Origin: Erysipelotrichaceae bacterium
GTDB lineage: Bacteria; Bacillota_I; Bacilli_A; Erysipelotrichales; Erysipelotrichaceae
Assembly: GCA_012513225.1 (NCBI GenBank)
Contig: JAAZCQ010000037.1
Span: 1-64,000 of the forward strand
DNA length: 64,000 bases
Direction of reading: 5' to 3'
Shown one piece after another: positions 17,286 to 25,506 of the stretch; positions within the stretch are counted from its first letter, which is position 1, and each line of letters starts with the position of its first letter. The position numbers were made by a program, and so were the translations under genes. The notes beneath the pieces were generated by a model, which worked only from the letters and a program-made list of their open reading frames with translations, was not told the origin of the DNA and did no database searches.

Positions 17286-18132
17286 AATTAGTTATTTCTT
17301 TTTCTTCTTTAGCCTGATTTTGTCCAGTGCATCTCCATAGTTCACTAAAGGACATAAACTTTATTTCCTCACTATTTAGTTTCGCTTGATTTCTTTGTTT
17401 TTTCACAATTCCATCATGAACTCTGTTAAGAATATCTTTATTTACCATATATTGAACATATAGTACCTTTTTTAACAAGAACCATTTAATAACCATTAAA
17501 TATATTGCATCAGTTTTATCTTCTAAATCAGTTAAAACATCAACAGCTTTGTCTCTGATTTCATTTGCACATTCTATAGCATTTTCTTTTAAGCTTTCAT
17601 AGTTTGTATAATCAGAATGATCAATACTTCTTTGAAGTGATCCTGCAGTAACACTGTATAACCTCTTGTATGCGTCAAATATAGATGTTGCATTATCCAT
17701 ACTAATCGCAACTATTTCATTTTTACAATTAGAAAAATCACTACCTGGTTCTGTCATGCTATAGTAATATCCTTTAGCAAATAAGTAGCCATATTTTTCA
17801 TAAGGAACTAATAATAGTGCCCTATCTGCATCATTTTTCTCCCCATAAATTATGTAAGGAAGAATAATCGGTTTTCCAGTAAGTTTAAATACATCTTTAT
17901 ATCTAATTATTTGATTAGATATTGCATCTTTGTTTACAGCCATCCTTAAATTAACACAAATTTTTGCTTGATTATCCTCTTCAGCAATTAATTTTAGTGC
18001 TTCTTTAATTGTTTCATCCATTTCTAGTTCATCAATATCTAGAATGTAATCTTCAAGGTATCCATTGAACTCACATTCATCTCCACCTTTTCTAACGTCC
18101 AGTTTGTTTTCTAGAATTTCGACAATTGCCAT
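17284..18132 (-). CDS. Uncharacterised soluble protein upstream of the xpaC operon
   Basis: Not recognised. The protein has 282 residues and no signal peptide or long hydrophobic segment. An acidic N-terminal part (LEDYILDIDELEMDETIKEA) is followed by a mixed alpha/beta middle with two hydrophobic strands (PIILPYIIYG, RALLLVPYEKYGYL), then a helical C-terminal part with basic patches. GAGGGAG precedes the ATG. It is transcribed alone, between zinc-ribbon membrane protein genes and xpaC, and ends in its own terminator. Conserved synteny with telA/xpaC would be needed to link it to them. Confidence 0.7.
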   Translation of the reverse strand: MAIVEILENKLDVRKGGDECEFNGYLEDYILDIDELEMDETIKEALKLIAEEDNQAKICVNLRMAVNKDAISNQIIRYKDVFKLTGKPIILPYIIYGEKNDADRALLLVPYEKYGYLFAKGYYYSMTEPGSDFSNCKNEIVAISMDNATSIFDAYKRLYSVTAGSLQRSIDHSDYTNYESLKENAIECANEIRDKAVDVLTDLEDKTDAIYLMVIKWFLLKKVLYVQYMVNKDILNRVHDGIVKKQRNQAKLNSEEIKFMSFSELWRCTGQNQAKEEKEITN

Positions 18133-18387
18133 GTTTTTCTCCCTCTTAGTCTTTAATTTTATTATATTTGATTTTATCCCAATTACAACTATTATATATA
18201 AATCACAAATGTATCTTTATGTTTATTATAACATTTAAATTTAAAGTTGTTATCATAATATAAATAATTAAATTTATATAATTTTTATTTATATCACATT
18301 ACATAAATTTAGTATTAATTATAGAGCTTATATTTAAATCTTTGTTTTGAATATTAATTTTTGCATAAAAAGGATTATATGGTTTTC

Positions 18388-19182
18388 CTAATTAGCCCAT
18401 TTTTCAATAGCATCATCACCTAGTGTTTGTAAATCACTAACAAGTGCTCCAAGTTCACTTATCATTCTTACTGTTTCATTTGTAGGCTCCGCTGTAAAAG
18501 ACACAAGTGCTTTATTACCAACAATCGAACTACTAGGACCTTCTCCAACATTTATTGGCATCCCTGTAGTTGCGGATGAGTATATACATAAAAAGAAGGT
18601 TTTTTTAAATACATTATATAATATGAAAGCAGCAATTATTAAAAAAATAAAGCCAACAAAAACATTTTTATCTAATATAAAAAATCCTAATAATATTAAT
18701 AAAATACCATTTATCAAAAAAAATAAGTTAAAGTTTCTTCCAATATAAGCTACTAAACCTGAGATAGAACTTATTTGTACTTCTTCATTTAAAGTACTTT
18801 TTTTTCCAATTCCATGAAATAGAATTCTCTTATTTGTGACAATTAAATAACCATCTGATGAAGGGCTATAACTTCTAGAACAATGGTATTCTTTTACTAC
18901 TTTTTCATTTTCAGATAAAACTAAATCTAAATAGTTTTGTTGAGGAATAATATTCCTTCTGTAATATTGATTTGCTCGATTATTATAATTCGTATTATTT
19001 GTGTTCTCTGAATTATTATAAGTTGTATTTGAATTGTTTGAATAAGTTGTAGTATTTTGAGTATTATTTGTTTTTGGTAAGCTGTTTTCAACTTGTTGAT
19101 TATCTTTAGAAACTTTTAGCCCGCAATTAGAGCAAAACTCTGCATCTTCAAGTAAATCAAAACCACATTGTGAACATTTCAT
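18388..19182 (-). CDS. Zinc-ribbon membrane protein with a PH-like domain
   Basis: A 264-residue protein. An N-terminal zinc ribbon (CSQCGFDLLEDAEFCSNCG, residues 3-21) holds two CxxC pairs. A low-complexity Asn/Thr linker follows at about 35-75. Next comes a segment typical of bacterial PH-like domains (DGYLIVTNKRILFHG, about 108-122), interrupted by two hydrophobic helices at about 150-195 and continued by a cytoplasmic C-terminus. It is probably an inner-membrane protein with both ends inside. It is adjacent to a second zinc-ribbon protein. The function is unknown; PH-like/zinc-ribbon proteins are often linked to envelope stress. Confidence 0.75.
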   Translation of the reverse strand: MKCSQCGFDLLEDAEFCSNCGLKVSKDNQQVENSLPKTNNTQNTTTYSNNSNTTYNNSENTNNTNYNNRANQYYRRNIIPQQNYLDLVLSENEKVVKEYHCSRSYSPSSDGYLIVTNKRILFHGIGKKSTLNEEVQISSISGLVAYIGRNFNLFFLINGILLILLGFFILDKNVFVGFIFLIIAAFILYNVFKKTFFLCIYSSATTGMPINVGEGPSSSIVGNKALVSFTAEPTNETVRMISELGALVSDLQTLGDDAIEKWAN

Positions 19183-19242
19183 ATTAGATATCTCCCTATT
19201 TCTAATTTAAATAATTACATACAATTTGTAAACATAAAACTT

Positions 19243-20148
19243 TTAATACAAAGTTAAATCAGTCCATTCTCCTTGTTTAGATGCAATATATTTACCATTT
19301 TCTATCTCAATCCAAGTATATCCTTCAGAATCTATTAGAGCATAAACATCATGGGTTCCCATTTTCACAAAACCAGAATCTGGTGCATTCTTAGAAGCCC
19401 AATCTCTAAGAAATAGATTATTTATAAGAACTTTAACCTTCCCTATTGATTCTCTTTTGTTTTCTTGGGTTGTATTTGTATTAGAGTTTGTTGAGGAATT
19501 ATTTACATTTTGTTTTTCAATTTGTTTTTCATTTGAAGGTTCATCTATATAGTAAAGTTTTGATTGTCCAAGATTTACTTTTATATGATACTTTTCAGCA
19601 AGTTTTTCATTATATACAAGTTTAGCAATTATCTCTTCTCCGTTTTTTAAATTGCTTTCTTTATTAAATTCTATTTTTACAGAATTTAATATTTCACTTA
19701 CTTTTAAAACATCATCATAATTTTCATATTTAGAAAAAGCACTTATTTTATCACTTTTTATATTATTATTTTTAAAGTTAATCATTCCATTATCTTTATC
19801 AAACATATATTCTGAATAACCATAATTATATACAGGATAGCCAATTAAATAATAATTGTCATATTCCCCGTTTAGTTCAACATAATAATCCACATATTCA
19901 TCAGATAAATCAATTGTAGCTATATATTTTGACTGTTCATTAAAATAATAAAATAATGGAATTAATAATAAAGAGGAAAATAATATTATCCATCCAATAT
20001 AAACTTTGCTTGAAGTTTTAGGCTTCTCTTGGTGAATAAATGAGTTTTTATATTTAACAGTTTTTTCTTCTATAATTAATTTCTTACCGCAATACGCACA
20101 TACTTTTGAATTATCCGGAATATTTTTACCGCAAAATCTGCAAAACAT
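19243..20148 (-). CDS. Zinc-ribbon, single-pass membrane protein with C-terminal SH3-like domain
   Basis: A 301-residue protein. The zinc ribbon CRFCGKNIPDNSKVCAYCG is at 3-21. One membrane segment lies near residues 50-66, then an external acidic/Tyr-rich region, an Asn/Ser/Thr linker near 215-230, and a C-terminal bacterial SH3-like domain (VKVLINNLFLRDWAS ... DSEGYTWIEIENGKYI). The SH3-like part would face the cell wall, as these domains often bind peptidoglycan, while the zinc ribbon is cytoplasmic. Such a layout suits an envelope sensor. It is upstream of the PH-like protein gene in the same direction, with a 60-base gap. I have no gene name. Confidence 0.78.
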   Translation of the reverse strand: MFCRFCGKNIPDNSKVCAYCGKKLIIEEKTVKYKNSFIHQEKPKTSSKVYIGWIILFSSLLLIPLFYYFNEQSKYIATIDLSDEYVDYYVELNGEYDNYYLIGYPVYNYGYSEYMFDKDNGMINFKNNNIKSDKISAFSKYENYDDVLKVSEILNSVKIEFNKESNLKNGEEIIAKLVYNEKLAEKYHIKVNLGQSKLYYIDEPSNEKQIEKQNVNNSSTNSNTNTTQENKRESIGKVKVLINNLFLRDWASKNAPDSGFVKMGTHDVYALIDSEGYTWIEIENGKYIASKQGEWTDLTLY

Positions 20149-20312
20149 AAGAATCCCCCTTTGTAAAATATTTAATTTTATTATAATACTATTAAAGCAT
20201 TTTACTTAGACTTTTATCTTATTATTTTTAAAAATTGTTAAATATTTTTAATTTAAAATATTATTTGTATTAAAATTACTTTCATATGTACAATATAATT
20301 TATTTTTCCATA

Positions 20313-20358
20313 ATAAAAGCTCTCTTAGTGTATATAATATTATATTTTAAGAGAGCTT
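20313..20358 (-). terminator. Terminator after the amidohydrolase gene
   Basis: Arms AAGCTCTCTTA and TAAGAGAGCTT pair perfectly over 11 bases around a 20-base AT-only loop. TTTTATTAT follows on the minus strand. It lies 21 bases beyond the stop of the M20 gene. Confidence 0.8.
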
Positions 20359-20378
20359 AATATATTTTTTTTATTTTA

Positions 20379-21551
20379 TTAACTATTTAAATAATCTATT
20401 GCATATTGTGCGTATAAAGCTGATCCATTTTTTAATACTGATTCATCAACATTAAATCTTTCATTATGGTGAGCATAATCAGTTCCTAAATCTGGATTTG
20501 CACAACCAATAAATGCAAATACACCTGGTTTGTTTTCTATGTAATAAGAAAAATCTTCTCCTCCTGTTGTCTTAGGATATTTTTCTATTGCTTCTTCTCC
20601 AAACATTTTTTCTACAGCCTTTGTTGCTATCTTTGATGAAGCTTCATCATTAATTAAAGGTAAAGTTACAAAATCATATTCAACACTAGCTTCAGCTCTA
20701 AAAGCTTTTGCTGTATTTTCTACAATTCTACTCATAACTTCTACAATATTTTTTCCTATTTCTTTTGAAAAATAACGACAAGTTCCTTCAAGAATAGCTT
20801 CACCAGAAATAATATTAAATCTAGTTCCACTAGTTAATTTTCCTATTGTAACTACAACAGATTCCATTGGGCTAAACTCTCTAGATACCATCGTTTGTAG
20901 ATTCAAAACTATAGAACTTGCAACTATTGTTGCATCAACTGTTTGCTCTGGTTGAGCTCCATGTCCTGATACGCCTTTAACAACGATTTTAAACTTATCT
21001 GCAGAAGCCATTCTTGGACCAGATTCTACTGATATTTTTCCTGAAGGAACATTAGACCATATATGTGCTCCAAAAAAATTATCAACCTTATCAAACCAAT
21101 CACCTTTTTTGATAATTGTTTTTGCTCCACTTCCTACTTCTTCTGCAGGTTGGAAAATAAAATAAACTGTTCCATTAATTTCATCTTTTAATTCATTTAA
21201 TATTTTTACAGCTCCTAGATTCATTGCTGTATGAGCATCATGCCCACAAGCATGCATAAACCCTTCATTTTTTGACTTATATGGAACATCATTTTTTTCA
21301 AGTACGCATAATGCATCAATATCACTTCTTAATGCAACTATCCTACCATCTTTATTTCCTTCGATTTTTGCAATAACTCCTGTGCAATCTTCAAATGTTT
21401 GATACTCAACGCCTAATTTTTCTAATTCTTCTATAATCTTTTTTGTAGTTTCATATTCTTCATAACTTGCTTCTGGATACATATGAAAATGTCTTCTTAA
21501 ATCAATAATCCAATCTTCATATTTTGTTGCTAACTCTAATACTTTATTCAT
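20379..21551 (-). CDS. M20-family amidohydrolase (N-acyl amino acid/hippurate hydrolase type)
   Basis: Cytoplasmic metal-dependent amidase that removes acyl or similar groups from amino acids. Metal and catalytic motifs are HACGHDAHTAMNLGA, FQPAEEVGSGA and, near the C-terminus, TTGGEDFSYY with the following HNERF. The dimerisation insert begins at about residue 180 with VSGHGAQPEQ. The length of 390 residues fits the IAA-amino acid hydrolase/HipO/AmaA group. It starts 13 bases after the stop of a GltS-like transporter gene, so the pair probably imports and hydrolyses one N-acylated substrate. The exact substrate cannot be read from the sequence. Confidence 0.92.
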   Translation of the reverse strand: MNKVLELATKYEDWIIDLRRHFHMYPEASYEEYETTKKIIEELEKLGVEYQTFEDCTGVIAKIEGNKDGRIVALRSDIDALCVLEKNDVPYKSKNEGFMHACGHDAHTAMNLGAVKILNELKDEINGTVYFIFQPAEEVGSGAKTIIKKGDWFDKVDNFFGAHIWSNVPSGKISVESGPRMASADKFKIVVKGVSGHGAQPEQTVDATIVASSIVLNLQTMVSREFSPMESVVVTIGKLTSGTRFNIISGEAILEGTCRYFSKEIGKNIVEVMSRIVENTAKAFRAEASVEYDFVTLPLINDEASSKIATKAVEKMFGEEAIEKYPKTTGGEDFSYYIENKPGVFAFIGCANPDLGTDYAHHNERFNVDESVLKNGSALYAQYAIDYLNS

Positions 21552-21564
21552 TTATAGTGCCTTT

Positions 21565-22755
21565 CTAAACCATAGCTGCTACTATTCCAGCTAAGAATAC
21601 TGATGCTATTGATACAGTTATAAATCCTGCAACCAACATCTTTGGTAATATTGCGTCTAAAATCATTTCTTGCTCTTCTAGTGTATCCCCTGTAGACTTA
21701 CTAACTTCTTTTGAAATTACATATGTTCCTGGAAAACCGTAGTTACAAGTAGATCCAATTGCTATAGACATCCATAGAGAAATACCTAGAAATTTTCCAG
21801 CTAATACGCCAAATATTGAATAACCAATTACTCCTAGAATTTGCGCAATAATAATTAAAGGCAAAATTTCTAGTAATAATATTGGTGTAGCTTTTGATAA
21901 ACTAAGAAACACAACTGACATTAAAGCAGCCATTGCTAATCCATCTGAACTTGCTCTTTTTAATATGCCTGATTCTAAAAATCCAATCTCATAAAAAATG
22001 ATACCAAATATTAATGACATAATATTTTTATCTATAAGATTATACCCTGTTACTTTAGTTAATAACATACTAGTTCCAGTTGCAGCTAAAGCAACTAATG
22101 CAGTTTTAGCAAGATAAAAATTTTCTGATGCATATTTTTCTGACAACTCTGGAATAAGTTTCTTTTTTTCTTTTAATTCATCTAATTTAAACTCTTCATT
22201 GTAAGTACCATCTTTTATTTTTTCTTTAACTCTATTAGCTTCATTCTTTAAACATATAGAAGCTATTGGATAACCTACAAATCCTTCCATAACCATAAGC
22301 ACTGTTGCAAATACCGCAAGTTGATCAGAATTTGAAACACCACTAGAAGCCATTGCTTCTTGCATTTTTAATGCCGCAATAACACCTCCAGAAATAACAG
22401 GTGCTGCTACAAATGCTTCATTTCTACCCATAATGAATTGACCAATCGTTAAAATTATAGCTGAAATACCTATAATAGCACTTACTGCAATTACTACAGT
22501 TTTCCATTGTTGTGCTAGTTGGCGTAAACTCATCATAGTACCCATGTTTACAAGTAACATTGTAATTAATAATGATCCTATACCTATTAATTGTGCATCT
22601 TCAAATAACGTTTGTGGTACTCCTAACCAAAACCCTATAATAAAAATTACCGAACATGTAAACATCGATGAAACAATGCTTTTTGTCTTGGTTGCAATAA
22701 TATCTGCTATCGCAAAAGTAACCAAAACAAAAGAAAGTGACAATATTGGTTGCAT
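21565..22755 (-). CDS. Polytopic membrane protein resembling Na+/glutamate symporters (GltS-like)
   Basis: A 396-residue integral membrane protein with about ten hydrophobic segments in two halves separated by a charged cytoplasmic loop at about residues 175-210 (KEKIKDGTYNEEF). SGGVIAALKMQEAM in the first half and GSTCNYGFPGTYVIS in the second are placed like the Gly-rich re-entrant motifs of GltS. Overall similarity to classical GltS appears distant, so the transported solute is open; its operon partner, an M20 amidohydrolase, suggests an N-acyl amino acid or dipeptide. Its start is preceded by AAGGGGGT. Confidence 0.7.
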   Translation of the reverse strand: MQPILSLSFVLVTFAIADIIATKTKSIVSSMFTCSVIFIIGFWLGVPQTLFEDAQLIGIGSLLITMLLVNMGTMMSLRQLAQQWKTVVIAVSAIIGISAIILTIGQFIMGRNEAFVAAPVISGGVIAALKMQEAMASSGVSNSDQLAVFATVLMVMEGFVGYPIASICLKNEANRVKEKIKDGTYNEEFKLDELKEKKKLIPELSEKYASENFYLAKTALVALAATGTSMLLTKVTGYNLIDKNIMSLIFGIIFYEIGFLESGILKRASSDGLAMAALMSVVFLSLSKATPILLLEILPLIIIAQILGVIGYSIFGVLAGKFLGISLWMSIAIGSTCNYGFPGTYVISKEVSKSTGDTLEEQEMILDAILPKMLVAGFITVSIASVFLAGIVAAMV

Positions 22756-22877
22756 ATACTTACCCCCTTAGATTCAACCTACATTCTAAAAAAATAACAC
22801 AAATATAATTGTATACCCTTTATATCAACTTTTCAAAAATAATTAAATATTTACTACTATAAATATTTATAATCAAT

Positions 22878-22911
22878 AAAAATATTCCACTTTCAATTAA
22901 GAAAATGGAAT
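22878..22911 (-). terminator. Terminator after the EIIA-Glc gene
   Basis: Arms ATTCCATTTTC and GAAAGTGGAAT (minus strand, one wobble) with a 6-base loop are followed by TATTTTTA. The hairpin is close in sequence to the terminator of the next operon at 23561-23589. Confidence 0.8.
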
Positions 22912-22941
22912 CAATTTAAATAATTATTATTATATTTTTAA

Positions 22942-23400
22942 TTATAAAGTAGCAATTATTGTATTTTTAGTAACATTATTATCAAAATCAACTAAAGAAA
23001 TTTTTTCACCACTAGTAATAATACACATTGAAGTACAAGGAAAGTTATTCTTTTTAATTTCTTCCAAGTCCATTTTTGCTATTAAATCTCCTTGTTTAAC
23101 TTTATCTTTAACTTTTACAAATGCATTGAAACCTTTACCATTAAGCTCTACAGTATTTATCCCTAAATGAAGTAATACTTCTATATTTTTCTTTGTTTTA
23201 ATACCATAAGCATGTAAAGTAGGGAAAACTACTGTAATTTCTCCATCTATTGGTGCATAGATATCACCTGATGATGGTTCTACAGCAAAACCATCTCCCA
23301 TCATTTTACCTGAAAATACAGGATCATCTACTTTTTCAATAGGTAAGAATTCTCCTTCACAAAAGGAGTGTAGATCTTTCTTGCTAGTAAATTTGAACAT
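22942..23400 (-). CDS. crr: PTS glucose-family EIIA component
   Basis: A stand-alone EIIA-Glc domain of 152 residues. It receives phosphate from HPr and passes it to EIIB domains of glucose-family permeases. The active-site region VLLHLGINTVEL places the phosphorylated His at 78, with the partner His at 63 (TLHAYGI). It is a single-gene unit with a terminator after it and AGAGGTA before its ATG. It could serve EIIBC permeases without their own EIIA elsewhere in the genome. It cannot substitute for the missing EIIA of the mannose-family systems in this window, which need a different fold. Confidence 0.95.
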   Translation of the reverse strand: MFKFTSKKDLHSFCEGEFLPIEKVDDPVFSGKMMGDGFAVEPSSGDIYAPIDGEITVVFPTLHAYGIKTKKNIEVLLHLGINTVELNGKGFNAFVKVKDKVKQGDLIAKMDLEEIKKNNFPCTSMCIITSGEKISLVDFDNNVTKNTIIATL

Positions 23401-23560
23401 GAACTACCTCTTTTCTAATATACAAATTGTACAATATATTTTATATATTGAACATAAACTTATTTAATTGGTATTGAAACTTCATTATATTTATATTCAA
23501 ATTTGTAATTTTTTATATGGATTCTATTTTAGATTTCTTTAACTAAATAAATTTTTTAAT

Positions 23561-23589
23561 AAAAAAACCACTTTCAATTTAGAAAGTGG
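23561..23589 (-). terminator. Terminator after rubrerythrin gene
   Basis: On the minus strand CCACTTTC and GAAAGTGG pair perfectly around a 6-base loop, followed by seven T residues, 12 bases beyond the rbr stop. Confidence 0.9.
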
Positions 23590-23600
23590 AATTAATATAA

Positions 23601-24140
23601 TTAATAATTATTAGCTAAAACTTCAAAATAAGCTTTTGAATATCCGCATAGTGGACATTTTTCTGGAGCTTTTACGCTATCAAGAGTATATCCGCAAACT
23701 TCACAAATCCAAGTAACTTTTTCTTCTTTAACAAATACTTTTCCATCTTTAACATTGCCTAAAAGATCTAAGTATCTTTTTTCATGACGTTTTTCAACAC
23801 TTGCAACCATATCAAATTGTACAGCAAGTTTATTGAATCCTTCTTCACGTGCTACTTCAGCAAAGCCTTTATACATATCTGTCCACTCATAATTTTCACC
23901 ATCAGCAGCGATTTGTAATGCTTCATCTACATTAGGGATAGCATCATTATGAAGAGCCTTGAACCATAACATTGCATGTATTTGTTCATTAAATGCTGTT
24001 TCTTCAAAAATGTTAGCGATTTGTTCCATACCTTCTTCACGAGCTTTAAGCGCAAAGTAAGTATACTTTCCTCTTGCCATGCTTTCTCCAGCAAATGCAG
24101 TTTCTAAGTTTTTTTCAGTTTGAGATCCTTTTAATTCCAT
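23601..24140 (-). CDS. rbr: Rubrerythrin
   Basis: Non-haem di-iron peroxidase that reduces hydrogen peroxide in the cytoplasm of anaerobes and microaerophiles. Residues about 1-140 form the ferritin-like four-helix domain with ExxH motifs (NEQIHAM and VEKRHEKRY). The C-terminal rubredoxin-like domain has two CxxCG pairs (CEVCGY, CPLCGYS) for one iron. The length of 179 residues is usual for the short form. It lies 12 bases after the perR stop, so PerR controls its own operon with a peroxidase in it, a well-known arrangement. Confidence 0.96.
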   Translation of the reverse strand: MELKGSQTEKNLETAFAGESMARGKYTYFALKAREEGMEQIANIFEETAFNEQIHAMLWFKALHNDAIPNVDEALQIAADGENYEWTDMYKGFAEVAREEGFNKLAVQFDMVASVEKRHEKRYLDLLGNVKDGKVFVKEEKVTWICEVCGYTLDSVKAPEKCPLCGYSKAYFEVLANNY

Positions 24141-24152
24141 TTTTTCCTCCTA

Positions 24153-24530
24153 TTATTTTTTGCAATCATTGCACACACCCTCAAAAGTAGTAAAATATTC
24201 TTCCACACTAAAACCTTTTTCATCTTCAATAGCCTTAATATTTTCTTCATTTAATATCTTAGGCACATCAAAAATCTTTCCACACATTCTACAATGTAAA
24301 TGATCATGAGGTTCAGGGTTTCCATCATATAGTGCAACTCCATCTTTCAATACTTTACCAATCATGTTGTTTTCATGAAGATGATGTAAGTTTCTATAGA
24401 CTGTTGCAAGTCCAACTTGCCTATCATTCTTCTTTAGTTCTTCCATGACTTGATCAGCAGTAAGATGTCTATCTAAACCTTTTAAAACATCATATACGTC
24501 TTTTCTTTGTTTAGTATTTCTATATGTCAT
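24153..24530 (-). CDS. perR: Fur-family peroxide-responsive repressor PerR
   Basis: Winged-helix metalloregulator of 125 residues. The DNA-binding helix region is LATVYRNLHHL (about 41-51). His in RHLTADQV (H22), Asp and His residues in LYDGNPEPHDHLHC form the iron/manganese sensing site, and CRMC plus CNDC hold structural zinc. The sensing His/Asp set and the rubrerythrin partner favour PerR over Fur or Zur. AAGGAGT precedes the ATG. A Fur/PerR-type box at 24544-24558 abuts its -10 element, so autoregulation is likely. Confidence 0.9.
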   Translation of the reverse strand: MTYRNTKQRKDVYDVLKGLDRHLTADQVMEELKKNDRQVGLATVYRNLHHLHENNMIGKVLKDGVALYDGNPEPHDHLHCRMCGKIFDVPKILNEENIKAIEDEKGFSVEEYFTTFEGVCNDCKK

Positions 24531-24543
24531 TTTAACTCCTTAA

Positions 24544-24566
24544 TGAGAACTGTTATCATTGTATCA
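24544..24566 (-). promoter_or_regulatory. PerR-type box and extended -10 of the perR-rbr operon
   Basis: A 7-1-7 inverted repeat reads TGAGAAC, T, GTTATCA at 24544-24558, one mismatch from perfect symmetry and close to the PerR/Fur consensus. On the minus strand an extended -10 TGATACAAT (complement of 24558-24566) directly precedes it, so a bound repressor would cover the transcription start. Confidence 0.65.
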
Positions 24567-24629
24567 TAGTTTATTTTAATAAAAAGAGAATATCTAAAAG
24601 ATTAGACTTGGCTAACCAATTTTTTTCAT

Positions 24630-24664
24630 AAAACTATAATAAATCAACTGATTTTTTATAGTTT
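24630..24664 (-). terminator. Hairpin at the 3' end of rsmI
   Basis: AAACTATAA and TTATAGTTT, with inner arms AAATCA and TGATTT, give a 15-bp stem with one mismatch that overlaps the rsmI stop codon. The T-run after it on the minus strand is short (TTTTA). It lies at the end of the nudix-to-rsmI gene block and before the perR promoter. Confidence 0.55.
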
Positions 24665-25504
24665 ACTATGAAAAAATTCATATATTTTATTTTTATTTAC
24701 TCCAGTAAATTTTGATACTTCTTTAATTGCATCTTTTGTACTAAGACCCAAATTTATTTTTTCATCAACTAGCTTCATTATCTCTGACATATCAATTGCT
24801 CTAGTATCATCCTTATAACCATCTATTACTAATACAATTTCTCCTTTTAGATTATTGCATTCTAGTAATATTTCTTCTATAGTTCCCCTAATAAATTCTT
24901 CATGACATTTTGTAATTTCTCTAGCTAAGCATGCTCTTCTATTTCCTAAAATATCTAATGCATCTTTTAACATTTTTTCTATTCTATGAGGTGCCTCATG
25001 AAATATCATAGTCATTGGTAATGTTTTATAATAATTTAATTCTTTTCTTCTTTCATTAGAACTTGAATTTAAAAATCCAATAAATGCAAAAGGTTGAACT
25101 TGTAATCCACTTGCAACAAGAGCATTTAAAGCAGCATTACTTCCAGATAAAGGAACTACGTTATAACCCATTGACGTAGCAATATTAACAATATTTTGAC
25201 CTGGATCACTTATTAAAGGATAGCCAGCATCACTAACTAAAGCAATATTATATCCTTGTGTTAATAGCTTCAATAAACCAATAGATGACTCTTGTTCATT
25301 ATGTGCTTGATGTTGAATTACTCTTGTATTAATATCAAATTTTTTTAAAAGACTTAGTGTTACCCTTGTATCTTCTGCAGCAATAACATCAACCCTCTTT
25401 AAAATATCTATTGCTCTTGGTGTCATTTCATCAAGATTTCCTATTGGGGTAGGAACAATAAATATAGTGGGTTTTTCATTTTTAAAACTTTTTTGCCGAT
25501 TCAT
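24656..25504 (-). CDS. rsmI: 16S rRNA (cytidine1402-2'-O)-methyltransferase
   Basis: Adds the 2'-O-methyl group to C1402 in the ribosomal decoding centre. It is a SAM-dependent TP-methylase fold: VPTPIGNLDEMTPRAI at the N-terminus, AAEDTR near residue 42, the Gly-rich VSDAGYPLISDPG at about 90-102, and SGSNAALNALVASG after it. The C-terminal segment KDAIKEVSKFTGVNKNKIY is the family's small helical tail. The length of 282 residues is normal. It starts 2 bases after the ricT stop, and the tmk-holB-ricT-rsmI order is that of Bacillus. Confidence 0.96.
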   Translation of the reverse strand: MNRQKSFKNEKPTIFIVPTPIGNLDEMTPRAIDILKRVDVIAAEDTRVTLSLLKKFDINTRVIQHQAHNEQESSIGLLKLLTQGYNIALVSDAGYPLISDPGQNIVNIATSMGYNVVPLSGSNAALNALVASGLQVQPFAFIGFLNSSSNERRKELNYYKTLPMTMIFHEAPHRIEKMLKDALDILGNRRACLAREITKCHEEFIRGTIEEILLECNNLKGEIVLVIDGYKDDTRAIDMSEIMKLVDEKINLGLSTKDAIKEVSKFTGVNKNKIYEFFHSKL

Positions 25505-25506
25505 AT

